A stretch of DNA of 64,000 bases from Bacillota bacterium (GTDB lineage Bacteria; Bacillota; Clostridia; Oscillospirales; Oscillospiraceae). The stretch's first letter is position 1, and each line of letters opens with the position of its first letter. This document shows, piece by piece, positions 9,961-17,952 of this stretch. A model generated the notes under the pieces. That model was not told where the DNA came from. It made no database searches and was given only the letters and a program-made list of their open reading frames with translations. Both the position numbers and the translations under genes were made by a program. The stretch spans positions 1-64,000 of the forward strand of contig JAEWKA010000001.1 in the NCBI GenBank assembly GCA_023386265.1, written 5' to 3'.

Positions 9961-11961
9961 TTATTTAAATTGCAGCGTAAGGGTCTTCATACCATATGAA
10001 ATAGTCACCGTGGAGTTTGTCAGTTCGGATAGTTTAGCTATCGTTTTGCCTCCATTGTTATTGACAAGTTTAATTAGTCCTGAAAGTGTGAACGATGAAA
10101 TACTATTATACCCCGAGTAAGTTCTGGTTACGGAAAGACTGTTTTGCGTATAAGTCACAGAATAGTCGGTCGATTCTGATGTATCGGTGATATTCGCCAC
10201 CAGTAGCGCTACCGGATCAAAACTCAGGCCACTTATAGTTCCGTTTGCGGTGTCTATATCAGCGTCCTTTATAAGCTGGGCAGTAACCATCGCGCCGTTA
10301 TTCGCTAAGCTGTAGTAGCCCTTACTTCCGACATTGAAAGTTACTGTCAAACTGCTTCCGCCGGTAACTGTGCCCGAAACGGAGAAGCTGTTGCCGAGGG
10401 TACGGACTTTCTCGAGCGACACAGTCGCAGTGTTATCGAGTCCGAGCATGGCGAGAAATGTGCTGGTTGGTACTACGGTGTTAGTATCTATTGAATAATC
10501 GCTGACATGATACGTCGTTTTGCTGCTTGTATCTATCTCGATACTTGTTATGGTTGTTGCATCCGGATAACTGGATAAATCGAAAGTATATCCGCCTGTC
10601 ACGCTTGTACCGTTTAAATTTGCGCCATTACTTAGAGCTAGCTTTACTGAAGACACCGTCACCGTGGAACCACCACTGCTGCCGCCACCACCGGCTGAAG
10701 GCGCAACAACAACAACTTCAGTACCGCCTTCAACCTCTTGGCCATTTGTTGTTGTGCCTTCTGCATCCTTATCTACAGTAACGATAGTGCCGACTGTATT
10801 GATTTCTGTGCTATCTCCGTTAACGGTGGCAGAGGTTACTTTCCCTTCGCCACTAACGATAACGTTGTTTGCATTTGACTCTAGCTTTTCAACTGTTGAG
10901 CCGGATGCAACACTAATCTCAGCGCCTTTAGCCTCTTCAGTTACTATTACATTTTTGATTGTACCTTTAATCTCAACATCAGTTGTTCCGGCGATTGTTA
11001 AGGTTGACACAGTACCTTCAACAATAATACCGTCCTTACCGTCATTGACATAGACAACTTCAACTGAGCTAGTTGAATCTGCTACGACACGAACGGCACC
11101 ATCAGATGTCTTGCTTACTACAATGTCGCCAACTTCGGAATGGTTAATAATCTTGATGGAGTTTTTACCGCCACCGCGAACTACCAAACGTCCGACAATC
11201 TTGACATTATCAAGCGTGAAATCGCCGTTTGCAACGCCATCACCAACAATAAGGTCTCCCTTAACAGTTAGGTCCTTAAGTGTAACTCCGGCAACATTTA
11301 CCATAACATTGCCATCAGCAACTGCGGTTACAGTGCCAGCTGTTGAAATATAGCTCTTTACAGTATTGTAAATAACCTGCGCGAATTCCTGACGAGTAAT
11401 TGTACCTGTGGGGTTGAGTTTTCCGTCAGAGCCATTTACGTAGCCTGCTGAAACCATTGCAGCCAATGGGAACATTGCCCAATCTGCAATTAGAGCTTTA
11501 TCCGAAAAACTATCCAAGGCAGAAACATTCCCGTCTGCTAACTTAATGGCTCTTGCCAAAACGACAAAAGCTTCTTGACGAGTAATTGCACTTTCTGGTC
11601 TCATTACACCTGTTCCATCGCCGTTAAAAGTGCCCATTTGAACAGCTTTTGCAATATCACTGTAGTACCAAGAAGTGGTATTAACGTCAGTGTATGAACT
11701 GATGTTTGCTGCCTGTGTTGCTCCGAAAGCGCGGTTAATGATTGCGGCCATTTCGGCTCTCTTGAGGATTGCCTCAGGATTGAGCTTGTTGTTATCACCC
11801 TTAAGTAAATTGTTTGCTACTGCCGCGTTAAGCGCATTATACGCCCAGTGATTCGATGCAGGCATATCTGTGAATTCTGCTGCGATTGCAGTTGCACTCA
11901 AAGAGAAAACCAAAGCTATAACAAGTGCTAATGACAAGATTTGTCTTACGTACTTTTTCAT
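9961..11961 (-). CDS. Secreted S-layer-homology protein
   Basis: 666 residues. A signal peptide (about 1-28, ending ATAIAAE) is followed by three SLH repeats (about 30-70, 90-130, 148-195), each with a TRQE/KRAE-type motif that anchors to pyruvylated cell-wall polymer. After them come a repetitive valine/threonine/glycine-rich stretch (to about 420) that looks like beta-helix or stacked strands, a glycine/serine hinge, and beta-rich C-terminal domains without a name. No enzyme motif is seen. The gene lies inside the capsule-control operon, downstream of the kinase/phosphatase genes. Since SLH domains bind pyruvylated glycans, the pyruvyl transferases at 44626 and 45700 could make its ligand; that link is inference. 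Confidence 0.85.
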   Translation of the reverse strand: MKKYVRQILSLALVIALVFSLSATAIAAEFTDMPASNHWAYNALNAAVANNLLKGDNNKLNPEAILKRAEMAAIINRAFGATQAANISSYTDVNTTSWYYSDIAKAVQMGTFNGDGTGVMRPESAITRQEAFVVLARAIKLADGNVSALDSFSDKALIADWAMFPLAAMVSAGYVNGSDGKLNPTGTITRQEFAQVIYNTVKSYISTAGTVTAVADGNVMVNVAGVTLKDLTVKGDLIVGDGVANGDFTLDNVKIVGRLVVRGGGKNSIKIINHSEVGDIVVSKTSDGAVRVVADSTSSVEVVYVNDGKDGIIVEGTVSTLTIAGTTDVEIKGTIKNVIVTEEAKGAEISVASGSTVEKLESNANNVIVSGEGKVTSATVNGDSTEINTVGTIVTVDKDAEGTTTNGQEVEGGTEVVVVAPSAGGGGSSGGSTVTVSSVKLALSNGANLNGTSVTGGYTFDLSSYPDATTITSIEIDTSSKTTYHVSDYSIDTNTVVPTSTFLAMLGLDNTATVSLEKVRTLGNSFSVSGTVTGGSSLTVTFNVGSKGYYSLANNGAMVTAQLIKDADIDTANGTISGLSFDPVALLVANITDTSESTDYSVTYTQNSLSVTRTYSGYNSISSFTLSGLIKLVNNNGGKTIAKLSELTNSTVTISYGMKTLTLQFK

Positions 11962-11981
11962 TTTTTCCCCTCCAAAAAATA

Positions 11982-12662
11982 TTATGAATATAACGACAAA
12001 TAGTAATTCTTTTTTAGGATTTTTTCATTTGCGTAAGCGCTTTTTATCTCATCTAAAAGCTTCATGTCGCCGCCTGAGGCAACAAGAATGCTTTCTATTT
12101 GGCTAAGAATGGTTGCCATCTGCTGATCGCAACTTGCTTCCATTGATGTTGCAATTCCGAGATAACGTAAACCTATATTCCATTTATTTGTATCAGTATG
12201 CTGTTCAGCGGGAAGAGCTTTATATTCAGCAATAGCACTGCTTACAAGATTGTCAAGAGAACCAGAAAATGAAGCTTCGAGAACGTAGACCTGCCCGATA
12301 AGTTCTGCTAGTTCAGCATCATAGTCCCGTTCACGCTCGGAATCGTTAGAACTATCATTTTCTTCAGTTGCTGCTGCGTTATTTTCATTATCTAAAATTC
12401 TATTAAGTGCTTCTGCGCTACCAAGTTCTCCACTTTTTATAGCTTCACGTTCTTCATCAGTGAGCTCACGAACCTCAAGATTTGAAACCGCAGTTTTTGC
12501 AGATTGTGAGCTTTGCTGAAACATCTCCTCGATTTCTTCTTTTGTATGAGTTTTTGCTATGTATATTGCTTTAATGTTATCCCATTGATAAACAGAAAGG
12601 ATACCGACAGCAACAATCATTACCGCAAAAATGCTTAATAGTACTTTGGTTCCCCTTTTCAT
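11982..12662 (-). CDS. Single-pass membrane protein of unknown function in the capsule operon
   Basis: About 226 residues. I start at ATG 12662, because AAAGGA lies nine bases before it; in-frame starts up to 12719 are possible but lack this. A short basic N-terminus (MKRGTKV) and one transmembrane segment (about 7-25) precede a highly charged, helix-prone outside region with an Asn/Asp/Glu/Ser-rich linker near residues 90-115. I recognise no family. It sits 21 bases before the SLH gene and about 50 bases after the phosphatase gene, so a role at the cell envelope is likely, but no function can be named. Confidence 0.7.
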   Translation of the reverse strand: MKRGTKVLLSIFAVMIVAVGILSVYQWDNIKAIYIAKTHTKEEIEEMFQQSSQSAKTAVSNLEVRELTDEEREAIKSGELGSAEALNRILDNENNAAATEENDSSNDSERERDYDAELAELIGQVYVLEASFSGSLDNLVSSAIAEYKALPAEQHTDTNKWNIGLRYLGIATSMEASCDQQMATILSQIESILVASGGDMKLLDEIKSAYANEKILKKNYYLSLYS

Positions 12663-12709
12663 ATGCATACGTCCTTTGTGATTAACACAATCGAATGAAA
12701 AGCCGAAGA

Positions 12710-13420
12710 TTATATCCACTTATCATTTAATATTTTTCGGCCATTCGTATCAATCTTTTTAAGGGCTGAATTTCCGAGCTTTCTGCCGATGATTTTAAAT
12801 GCATGGTCCAGGTTAGGCGGACGTTCTGCTGCATTGTGGCAATCGGAGCCCAACAAATGAATTTTATTTGCGTCTATCATCTTAAGAATTTTTCTCGTAT
12901 TTGAGCCATCTGTCAAAGCTTCACTATTAGTTTGAAAGATTACTCCGAGATCGAGAATCTCATCAATCTTTCCGTTCTTTTGCTGTATAGAAAAATATCT
13001 CTCAATATGTGCTATTATCGGCGTTATACCGCGGCTGGCTATGAGACTCTTAATTTCGCTTACGGTAAGTGATGACCATTCAAAAAACGGCATTTCAAGC
13101 AACATGTATCTGGTTTTATCAATGCAAAGCCGTGTAATATCTTTTTCTCGGCTCATTCCTGAAAAAAAAGCAACCTCTGCACCTAAAACAATTTCTGGAA
13201 CATCAAAGCTTTCTTTAAGCTCGTTCATCAAAATTTGATATCTTTCATTTCGCTGACTTAAATAATTGCTTATAGTATCACGATTTGAATAGTAGTGAGG
13301 GGTTGCAACAATTGTGTCAATGCCCATGCCAGATGACTGCCTAAGCATTTGGACGGATTCGTCAACGTTTCTGCTGCCATCATCCATATCGGCTAAAATG
13401 TGAGAATGGAAATCGATCAT
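12710..13420 (-). CDS. cpsB: CpsB/YwqE-type protein-tyrosine phosphatase (PHP fold)
   Basis: 236 residues from ATG 13420, preceded by GAGG seven bases away; an upstream in-frame TTG at 13432 overlaps that site. The metal-binding motifs of the PHP family are present: DFHSHILADMDDGS at the start, ATPHY near residue 45, IAHIERY near the middle and GSDCHN towards the end. These manganese-dependent enzymes remove phosphate from the tyrosine tail of the partner kinase and so set capsule chain length or amount. The gene directly follows the kinase gene on the same strand. Confidence 0.93.
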   Translation of the reverse strand: MIDFHSHILADMDDGSRNVDESVQMLRQSSGMGIDTIVATPHYYSNRDTISNYLSQRNERYQILMNELKESFDVPEIVLGAEVAFFSGMSREKDITRLCIDKTRYMLLEMPFFEWSSLTVSEIKSLIASRGITPIIAHIERYFSIQQKNGKIDEILDLGVIFQTNSEALTDGSNTRKILKMIDANKIHLLGSDCHNAAERPPNLDHAFKIIGRKLGNSALKKIDTNGRKILNDKWI

Positions 13421-13484
13421 TTTTTTCCTCAACAGTTTCTGTCGTCTAAATGAACATTACAAGTGTTTCCAACAGTAACATAAT

Positions 13485-14240
13485 CTATTTTTCTTGTGAA
13501 TAACCGTACTTGCCATAGTAACCATGTTTTCTATATTTATCACTAAAGCTTGTCTTGTTATTTACACCGTTAAGCACTATACCAATTATTTTGGTGCCAG
13601 ATAACTCCAACTGATTAATTGCTTTAATAACATTATCGCGCTTTGAAACAATGGCTCTTACAATAAGAACCACGCCGGATAAATATTTCGATACAACTGC
13701 TGCATCGGCTACAACATTAATAGGGGGCAAGTCCATAAATATATAATCATAATTTTGTGAAAGTTCATGTATTACTTTTCTCATGCTTTCCGAACCTAGA
13801 AGCTCCGATGGGTTTGGCGGTATATCTCCTGACAACATCACATCAAGTCCAGAATAGCTTGTTTTTTGGATAGCCTCTTTTGTTGTGCACATAGCTACCA
13901 GAACATTACTGATACCGGGAATTGCCTCCATGGCCAAAAGACTTGCCTGCTTTGGCAAACGCAAATCACAATCAATTAGAAGTACACGCGTATTAGTTTG
14001 AGCAAATGTAATGGCAAGATTGAGGCAGTTTATGCTTTTCCCCTCCATTGGCTCTGCACTCGAGATGCCAATGATTTTGCAGCCATCAGAAGGAATTGAA
14101 AATATTATATTTGTTCTCAGAGTTTTGTATTCTTCCGTAGTTGAGAAGGCCGTTTTTCCGTTAATTATAAAGTCTCTGTCGCGCATGATGGACGAATTGG
14201 TTCGCCTTTTGCTCGAAGAAGCGCTTACGATTTTGCTCAT
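13485..14240 (-). CDS. cpsD: Bacterial tyrosine kinase (CpsD/CapB type)
   Basis: 251 residues. The BY-kinase signature is complete: Walker A in SAEPMEGKSINCLNLA, Walker A' in VLLIDCDLRLP, Walker B in YIFMDLPP. The C-terminus carries a tyrosine cluster, KYRKHGYYGKYGYSQEK, the autophosphorylation tail. These cytoplasmic kinases are switched on by the membrane activator encoded just upstream, whose stop overlaps this start by four bases (ATGA), and are reversed by the phosphatase downstream. Together they control polymer length and export. Confidence 0.95.
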   Translation of the reverse strand: MSKIVSASSSKRRTNSSIMRDRDFIINGKTAFSTTEEYKTLRTNIIFSIPSDGCKIIGISSAEPMEGKSINCLNLAITFAQTNTRVLLIDCDLRLPKQASLLAMEAIPGISNVLVAMCTTKEAIQKTSYSGLDVMLSGDIPPNPSELLGSESMRKVIHELSQNYDYIFMDLPPINVVADAAVVSKYLSGVVLIVRAIVSKRDNVIKAINQLELSGTKIIGIVLNGVNNKTSFSDKYRKHGYYGKYGYSQEK

Positions 14241-14965
14241 TTTTCAGCACTCCTTCCCCCGTAAGAATATCCGTATCTATTTGAGCTTACTTGACTAAAA
14301 TCGGAAAAGATACCCAAAACAGGCAATGTGCAGAATTTTTTAATATCATCCTCGCTGTATATTGTCGTATCAAACATATGAATAAGAACTATAACAAAGC
14401 TACATATAATGAATCCAAGCAAACAAGCTATTGCTACATTTTTAGACATGCTAGGGGAAACAGGTTCTGTTGGAACCTTTGCTACGTCTATTATCTTTAC
14501 TGAGCTTCCTTCTACGATTTCGGAAATCTTATTAGGTGAAATATCTGCTATCAAATTCGCTATTTCAGCGCTTTTCTCCGCTGAATCAGTAGTAATCGAG
14601 ACTTCAAAAACCTCAGTGCCGTTAAGAGACTTAGCGCTCATCATTGTTTTGATCTGCGTGGGCGTACACTCAAAGCTTGCATCATCAACAATATCTTCGA
14701 GTACAGAGTTCGACTTAATTATTGTGATATATGTATCAACAAGTGATTTCGCTGCTGCAACGTCACTCGTCGTCAGTGAACTAGTTGCTTCGGTTTTGTT
14801 GTTAACGTACATACTAATTGTTGCTTTGTATTGCGGTGCAATAATGTATTCAGTGATAATAAAAGCGGCTACCCCGAACACTATCGTTGTAAGTGCAATT
14901 ATCCATAATTTATCCCAAATACAAACGAAGAGCTCTTTCAAACTTATTTCTCTATACTCTTCCAA
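14237..14965 (-). CDS. cpsC: Capsule chain-length determinant / kinase activator (Wzz, CpsC type)
   Basis: 242 residues with two transmembrane segments, about 17-40 and 172-195, around an outside domain, as in Wzz-type polymer regulators of Gram-positives. The proline-rich motif before the second segment is present (KVPTEPVSPSMS). The short cytoplasmic tail after residue 200 normally binds and activates the tyrosine kinase encoded next. The start is TTG at 14965, chosen because a strong GGAGG lies seven bases before it and no ATG fits. First gene of the operon, with a promoter at 15055-15083. Confidence 0.93.
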   Translation of the reverse strand: MEEYREISLKELFVCIWDKLWIIALTTIVFGVAAFIITEYIIAPQYKATISMYVNNKTEATSSLTTSDVAAAKSLVDTYITIIKSNSVLEDIVDDASFECTPTQIKTMMSAKSLNGTEVFEVSITTDSAEKSAEIANLIADISPNKISEIVEGSSVKIIDVAKVPTEPVSPSMSKNVAIACLLGFIICSFVIVLIHMFDTTIYSEDDIKKFCTLPVLGIFSDFSQVSSNRYGYSYGGRSAEK

Positions 14966-15054
14966 TGCGCGACCTCCATAAACAGACTAAGTTATCTATA
15001 AATATCAATTTTTAAATAGATATCTTCGAGTTAAATTAACTAGCGATGTAGAAT

Positions 15055-15083
15055 ATTATATAACGTTGTCGATTTTTAATCAA
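15055..15083 (-). promoter_or_regulatory. Promoter of the capsule-control operon
   Basis: On the minus strand TTGATT (15078-15083) and a perfect TATAAT (15055-15060) are exactly 17 bases apart. The message would start about 80 bases before the TTG start of the chain-length gene. This fits a sigma-A promoter. Confidence 0.7.
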
Positions 15084-15095
15084 TTAAATAGAAAT

Positions 15096-15150
15096 GATTG
15101 GCATTGCCAGAAGTTGTCACGTTTGGTGACAACTTCTGGCAATGCCAATC
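15096..15150. terminator. Very long perfect hairpin between the HTH gene and the capsule operon
   Basis: A perfect 25-base inverted repeat with a 5-base loop: it begins GATTGGCATTGCCAG and ends CTGGCAATGCCAATC. It lies after the stop of the HTH gene (15197) and just before the capsule promoter. On the minus strand it is followed by ATTTCTATTT, a poor T-run. It is probably the terminator of the HTH gene, but it is much longer than usual. Confidence 0.65.
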
Positions 15151-15196
15151 GATTTATTTGGTAGAAGTCCTTAATAATCACAACTACACTAGATAA

Positions 15197-16702
15197 TCAA
15201 GCATAGTTATCAAGCTGCAAAATCAGTTTATTTATGCTTGTAATAACCTGCAGTTTGTAAATATCATCAGGAATTCCTGTATCCATTTCGTTATTGGCAT
15301 AATCCCATACTGCGGCGACCATATCAAGAATTTTGATTTCACAGACTGAATATGGTGATTTATATAAAAAAGCTAAGACTGAGTAGCCCTTCTTAACATA
15401 AATTGTGCTTTCAATTTTTCTATCTTTGACAAGAACAACATGATAATTGTCGTAATTTTCGAGCATAGAAATAATATTTTTAAGGTGCCTTATATAAGCA
15501 TTTGGAGTATAAAAAAATATTTCCCCATTTATTGCGCAACTTTTTGCGTTTCCAGAAATTATGTCTTCGAAAGAATCGATAGAAAAAATTTCAGTATATC
15601 TATATCTTTGTAACAGTCGCACAATTTCCGCATACTCAGAATCGAAGTGTTGATTTAGAGTGTCAATACTTAAATTATCAGAGCTTTGGGCAAAATCCAA
15701 CAACACTTCTTTAGGAGTCGTTATATAGGAAAGTCCGCCAAGAATATTAATGCAGTCTGCCTGATATGCATAAAAGCTAGAAATACATTGGTAAAGTTCT
15801 TCATAGGACTTTTCGTAATCATAAAATGAGGTCGCTGGCATACAAAGTTCCAGATAATCGTTGAACTCTGATTCGAGGGATGTTATCATATCAGGGTTTG
15901 TTGTTAGAATAGTTAGACCGCATTCAGTTTTATTTCCAACCGATGTAGATACTAGCGCTGCTATGTCGGGCGCTACATATAACATACGATTAAATATTCT
16001 GTCACGATGATAAGGATAGTAAAAAGAATGAACTCGTCCGGTCACATAGAACGGAAGCCACCGATCAACGGTGTCTAACGACATCGTAATGTTCTGATTG
16101 CGAGGTACAATTCGCGTAATTGAGTATCCTTGTAAAAATATATTTTTAAGGTAACCTGAAACTTGCTCTGAATATTTGCGGTCTTTCCATAGCCACTCTG
16201 TACTATTCCCGGTTACCATTTTTACTTCAGATGCCGTTTTTGCTGTTAATATCATTTTACAAAATAAACTTAATGCCTGTTTTTTACCTTCGTTTCCATA
16301 AAAAGCATAAACAGTTTGATTATGTTCTTTTAAACTCGTTAGAGATAAAGAAATTTCTGAAGAAATTTCTTGACTAATCGACAAAGCTACTTTATCAAAT
16401 GACTGCAGCAGCAGATTCCCATATGATTGTGACGTTAATGCATCGCTTATAAGCCAGGATTCAATGATCTGAGTTGTTTTTTCTTTATCCGAAAAATCAA
16501 TATAGCTTTTGCCAATAGCACGCGCTAAGGCTTTCATCTGAAAATCGGTTGTTAGACGTGTTGAAAAATACTCGGCTATAGAGGTTATGTACTCTGCATT
16601 ACTTGGAAGGTTTCGTTTTCCGCTCCGGAGACGACTTATAAGTGAAGGATCAACCATTATTGCTAGAGCTAGCTGCTTGTTTTTGGTTTCTGTTAATCCC
16701 AT
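15197..16702 (-). CDS. Large HTH protein upstream of the capsule operon
   Basis: 501 residues. Residues 1-65 form a Cro/C1-type helix-turn-helix: QLALAIMVDPSLISRLRSGK is a typical recognition segment. The remaining 430 residues match nothing I can name; they are mixed alpha/beta in look, with no membrane segment and no clear enzyme motif. It reads in the same direction as the capsule-control operon, whose promoter starts about 115 bases after its stop. By position it may regulate capsule or surface genes, with the long domain sensing a signal, but this is inference. Confidence 0.7.
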   Translation of the reverse strand: MGLTETKNKQLALAIMVDPSLISRLRSGKRNLPSNAEYITSIAEYFSTRLTTDFQMKALARAIGKSYIDFSDKEKTTQIIESWLISDALTSQSYGNLLLQSFDKVALSISQEISSEISLSLTSLKEHNQTVYAFYGNEGKKQALSLFCKMILTAKTASEVKMVTGNSTEWLWKDRKYSEQVSGYLKNIFLQGYSITRIVPRNQNITMSLDTVDRWLPFYVTGRVHSFYYPYHRDRIFNRMLYVAPDIAALVSTSVGNKTECGLTILTTNPDMITSLESEFNDYLELCMPATSFYDYEKSYEELYQCISSFYAYQADCINILGGLSYITTPKEVLLDFAQSSDNLSIDTLNQHFDSEYAEIVRLLQRYRYTEIFSIDSFEDIISGNAKSCAINGEIFFYTPNAYIRHLKNIISMLENYDNYHVVLVKDRKIESTIYVKKGYSVLAFLYKSPYSVCEIKILDMVAAVWDYANNEMDTGIPDDIYKLQVITSINKLILQLDNYA

Positions 16703-17189
16703 TATAAATGTTAATTTATCCTTGAAAACCGTAAAATCACCTACTTCTAATCCTTATCCAAATCATTTTTCAGTTCCTGCGTAAATTTAAAAATCCGTCT
16801 TCTAAAATTGATAAAATAAAACTGTTTTGCTTTTTAAGACTGGACATTCAACAAGATATGATTTTTTCGATTTTGATACTCAGTTCCAAATGTGGAATTA
16901 ATTATTATAATTGCATGTCATCAAATAAGCAGTTCGTATATCAAGAAACTGCTCTGAACTATAAATAGGCTATCAAGGTTATAACAGTAGGACAGATTTT
17001 TCTACTAGGGTATTGAAGGCGCTTGCATTAACAAACTTCACGCTAAGCATTATGATTTTTGTTTAAAGCCTTGATTTTATAGTAACATAATATGTCGAAT
17101 ATTACAAGAAATTGTCATAAATATTTCAACAACTTGTTTATACGAATATATCGTTAATCATAGTCGTACTCGCTTGTGGACGATTTAGA
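16703..17189. other. Non-coding AT-rich region upstream of the HTH gene
   Basis: No gene is readable on either strand. It must hold the promoter of the minus-strand HTH gene, but I cannot assign boxes with confidence. Confidence 0.4.
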
Positions 17190-17351
17190 ATGTTGCGAAT
17201 TGCCTTTAATAGGTTTTTTTCCGCTATTATAGACGAATCACTCCACATGATAACTGATAGATGGCCTATGGTGAAAGATGTGTTGTTTGATTTTACTGGC
17301 GTACTAACAGGTGTGCTGTTGCTGTTCCTAATACATAATACAATTAAGTAA
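17190..17351 (+). pseudogene. VanZ-family C-terminal fragment
   Basis: Frame from ATG 17190 to TAA 17349-17351, 53 residues. The segment SAIIDESLHMITDRWPMVKD, followed by VLFDFTG and a hydrophobic end, is the last third of VanZ-like membrane proteins; compare IDETIQLFVVGRSGQIKDV in the full-length gene at 55708. The N-terminal helices are missing and there is no ribosome binding site, so I treat it as a gene remnant. Confidence 0.6.
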
Positions 17352-17655
17352 ATAAATAAGAATCTGAAGTATAGGCCATAGCTAAGAATCTTCTGGCTGC
17401 TTTTAGTAATTCAAAGAATCTGTATTATGAAATGATAGCTCGGTTACGCTAACCTTTTAATTGAGCCGCGAAGCTTCGTGATGTCCCATTGTTATTCGAC
17501 AATATTGGGCCAATTCACTGGCATCAAAATAGTGATTTTGGCAAATTTGCAACCCCGAAAAGATTTACGCCATCTAAACAAATTTTGCACGCTGTGATTA
17601 GGAATTAACATTATCATTGGGTATTACTACATCAATTGCTGAAATAAAAAATCGT
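17352..17655. other. Non-coding region after the VanZ fragment
   Basis: No readable gene. Probably decayed sequence between the VanZ fragment and the terminator of the giant surface-protein gene. Confidence 0.4.
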
Positions 17656-17727
17656 GCTTCTTCTCTATAGGCGGGTATGACGAACAGAGCATAAAAACTG
17701 TTCATTAACCGTTAATAGAGAAGAAGC
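17656..17727 (-). terminator. Terminator of the giant SLH protein gene
   Basis: A 13-base inverted repeat GCTTCTTCTCTAT / ATAGAGAAGAAGC with a wide loop of 46 bases. On the minus strand it is followed by ACGATTTTTTATT. It lies about 225 bases after the stop of the giant gene. Confidence 0.55.
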
Positions 17728-17952
17728 ATTCTTCATTTTTGAGTTGCAAGTTAAGTGCTTTTTTTAGGTGCTTCTCTTAAATCTGCGATTCAATTTCACC
17801 ATCGCATACAAGGGCAGATTTACATGGCAGTCTTCCCAATGATAATTACTCATAATGGTGTCACCACCAATAATCTCAACACGTCCCGGGACCGAGACCA
17901 TAATCCTAAGCCCCAGTTCTTTTATAGCGTTCCATTATAGAGCGCTTACTGA

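Noticed and set aside
10664..11053. 129-codon plus-strand frame antisense to the SLH gene
   Set aside because: Low-complexity proline/serine/threonine text, opposite strand of a signal-peptide-bearing SLH gene.
14409..14981. 190-codon plus-strand frame opposite the chain-length gene
   Set aside because: Mirror of a well-supported gene; the hydrophobic text arises from reading the membrane protein backwards.
17764..17934. 57-codon minus-strand frame with a PGRVEIIGG stretch resembling the galactokinase N-terminal motif
   Set aside because: Only about nine residues match, the following residues do not fit the family, and no start or ribosome binding site is present. Treated as chance.
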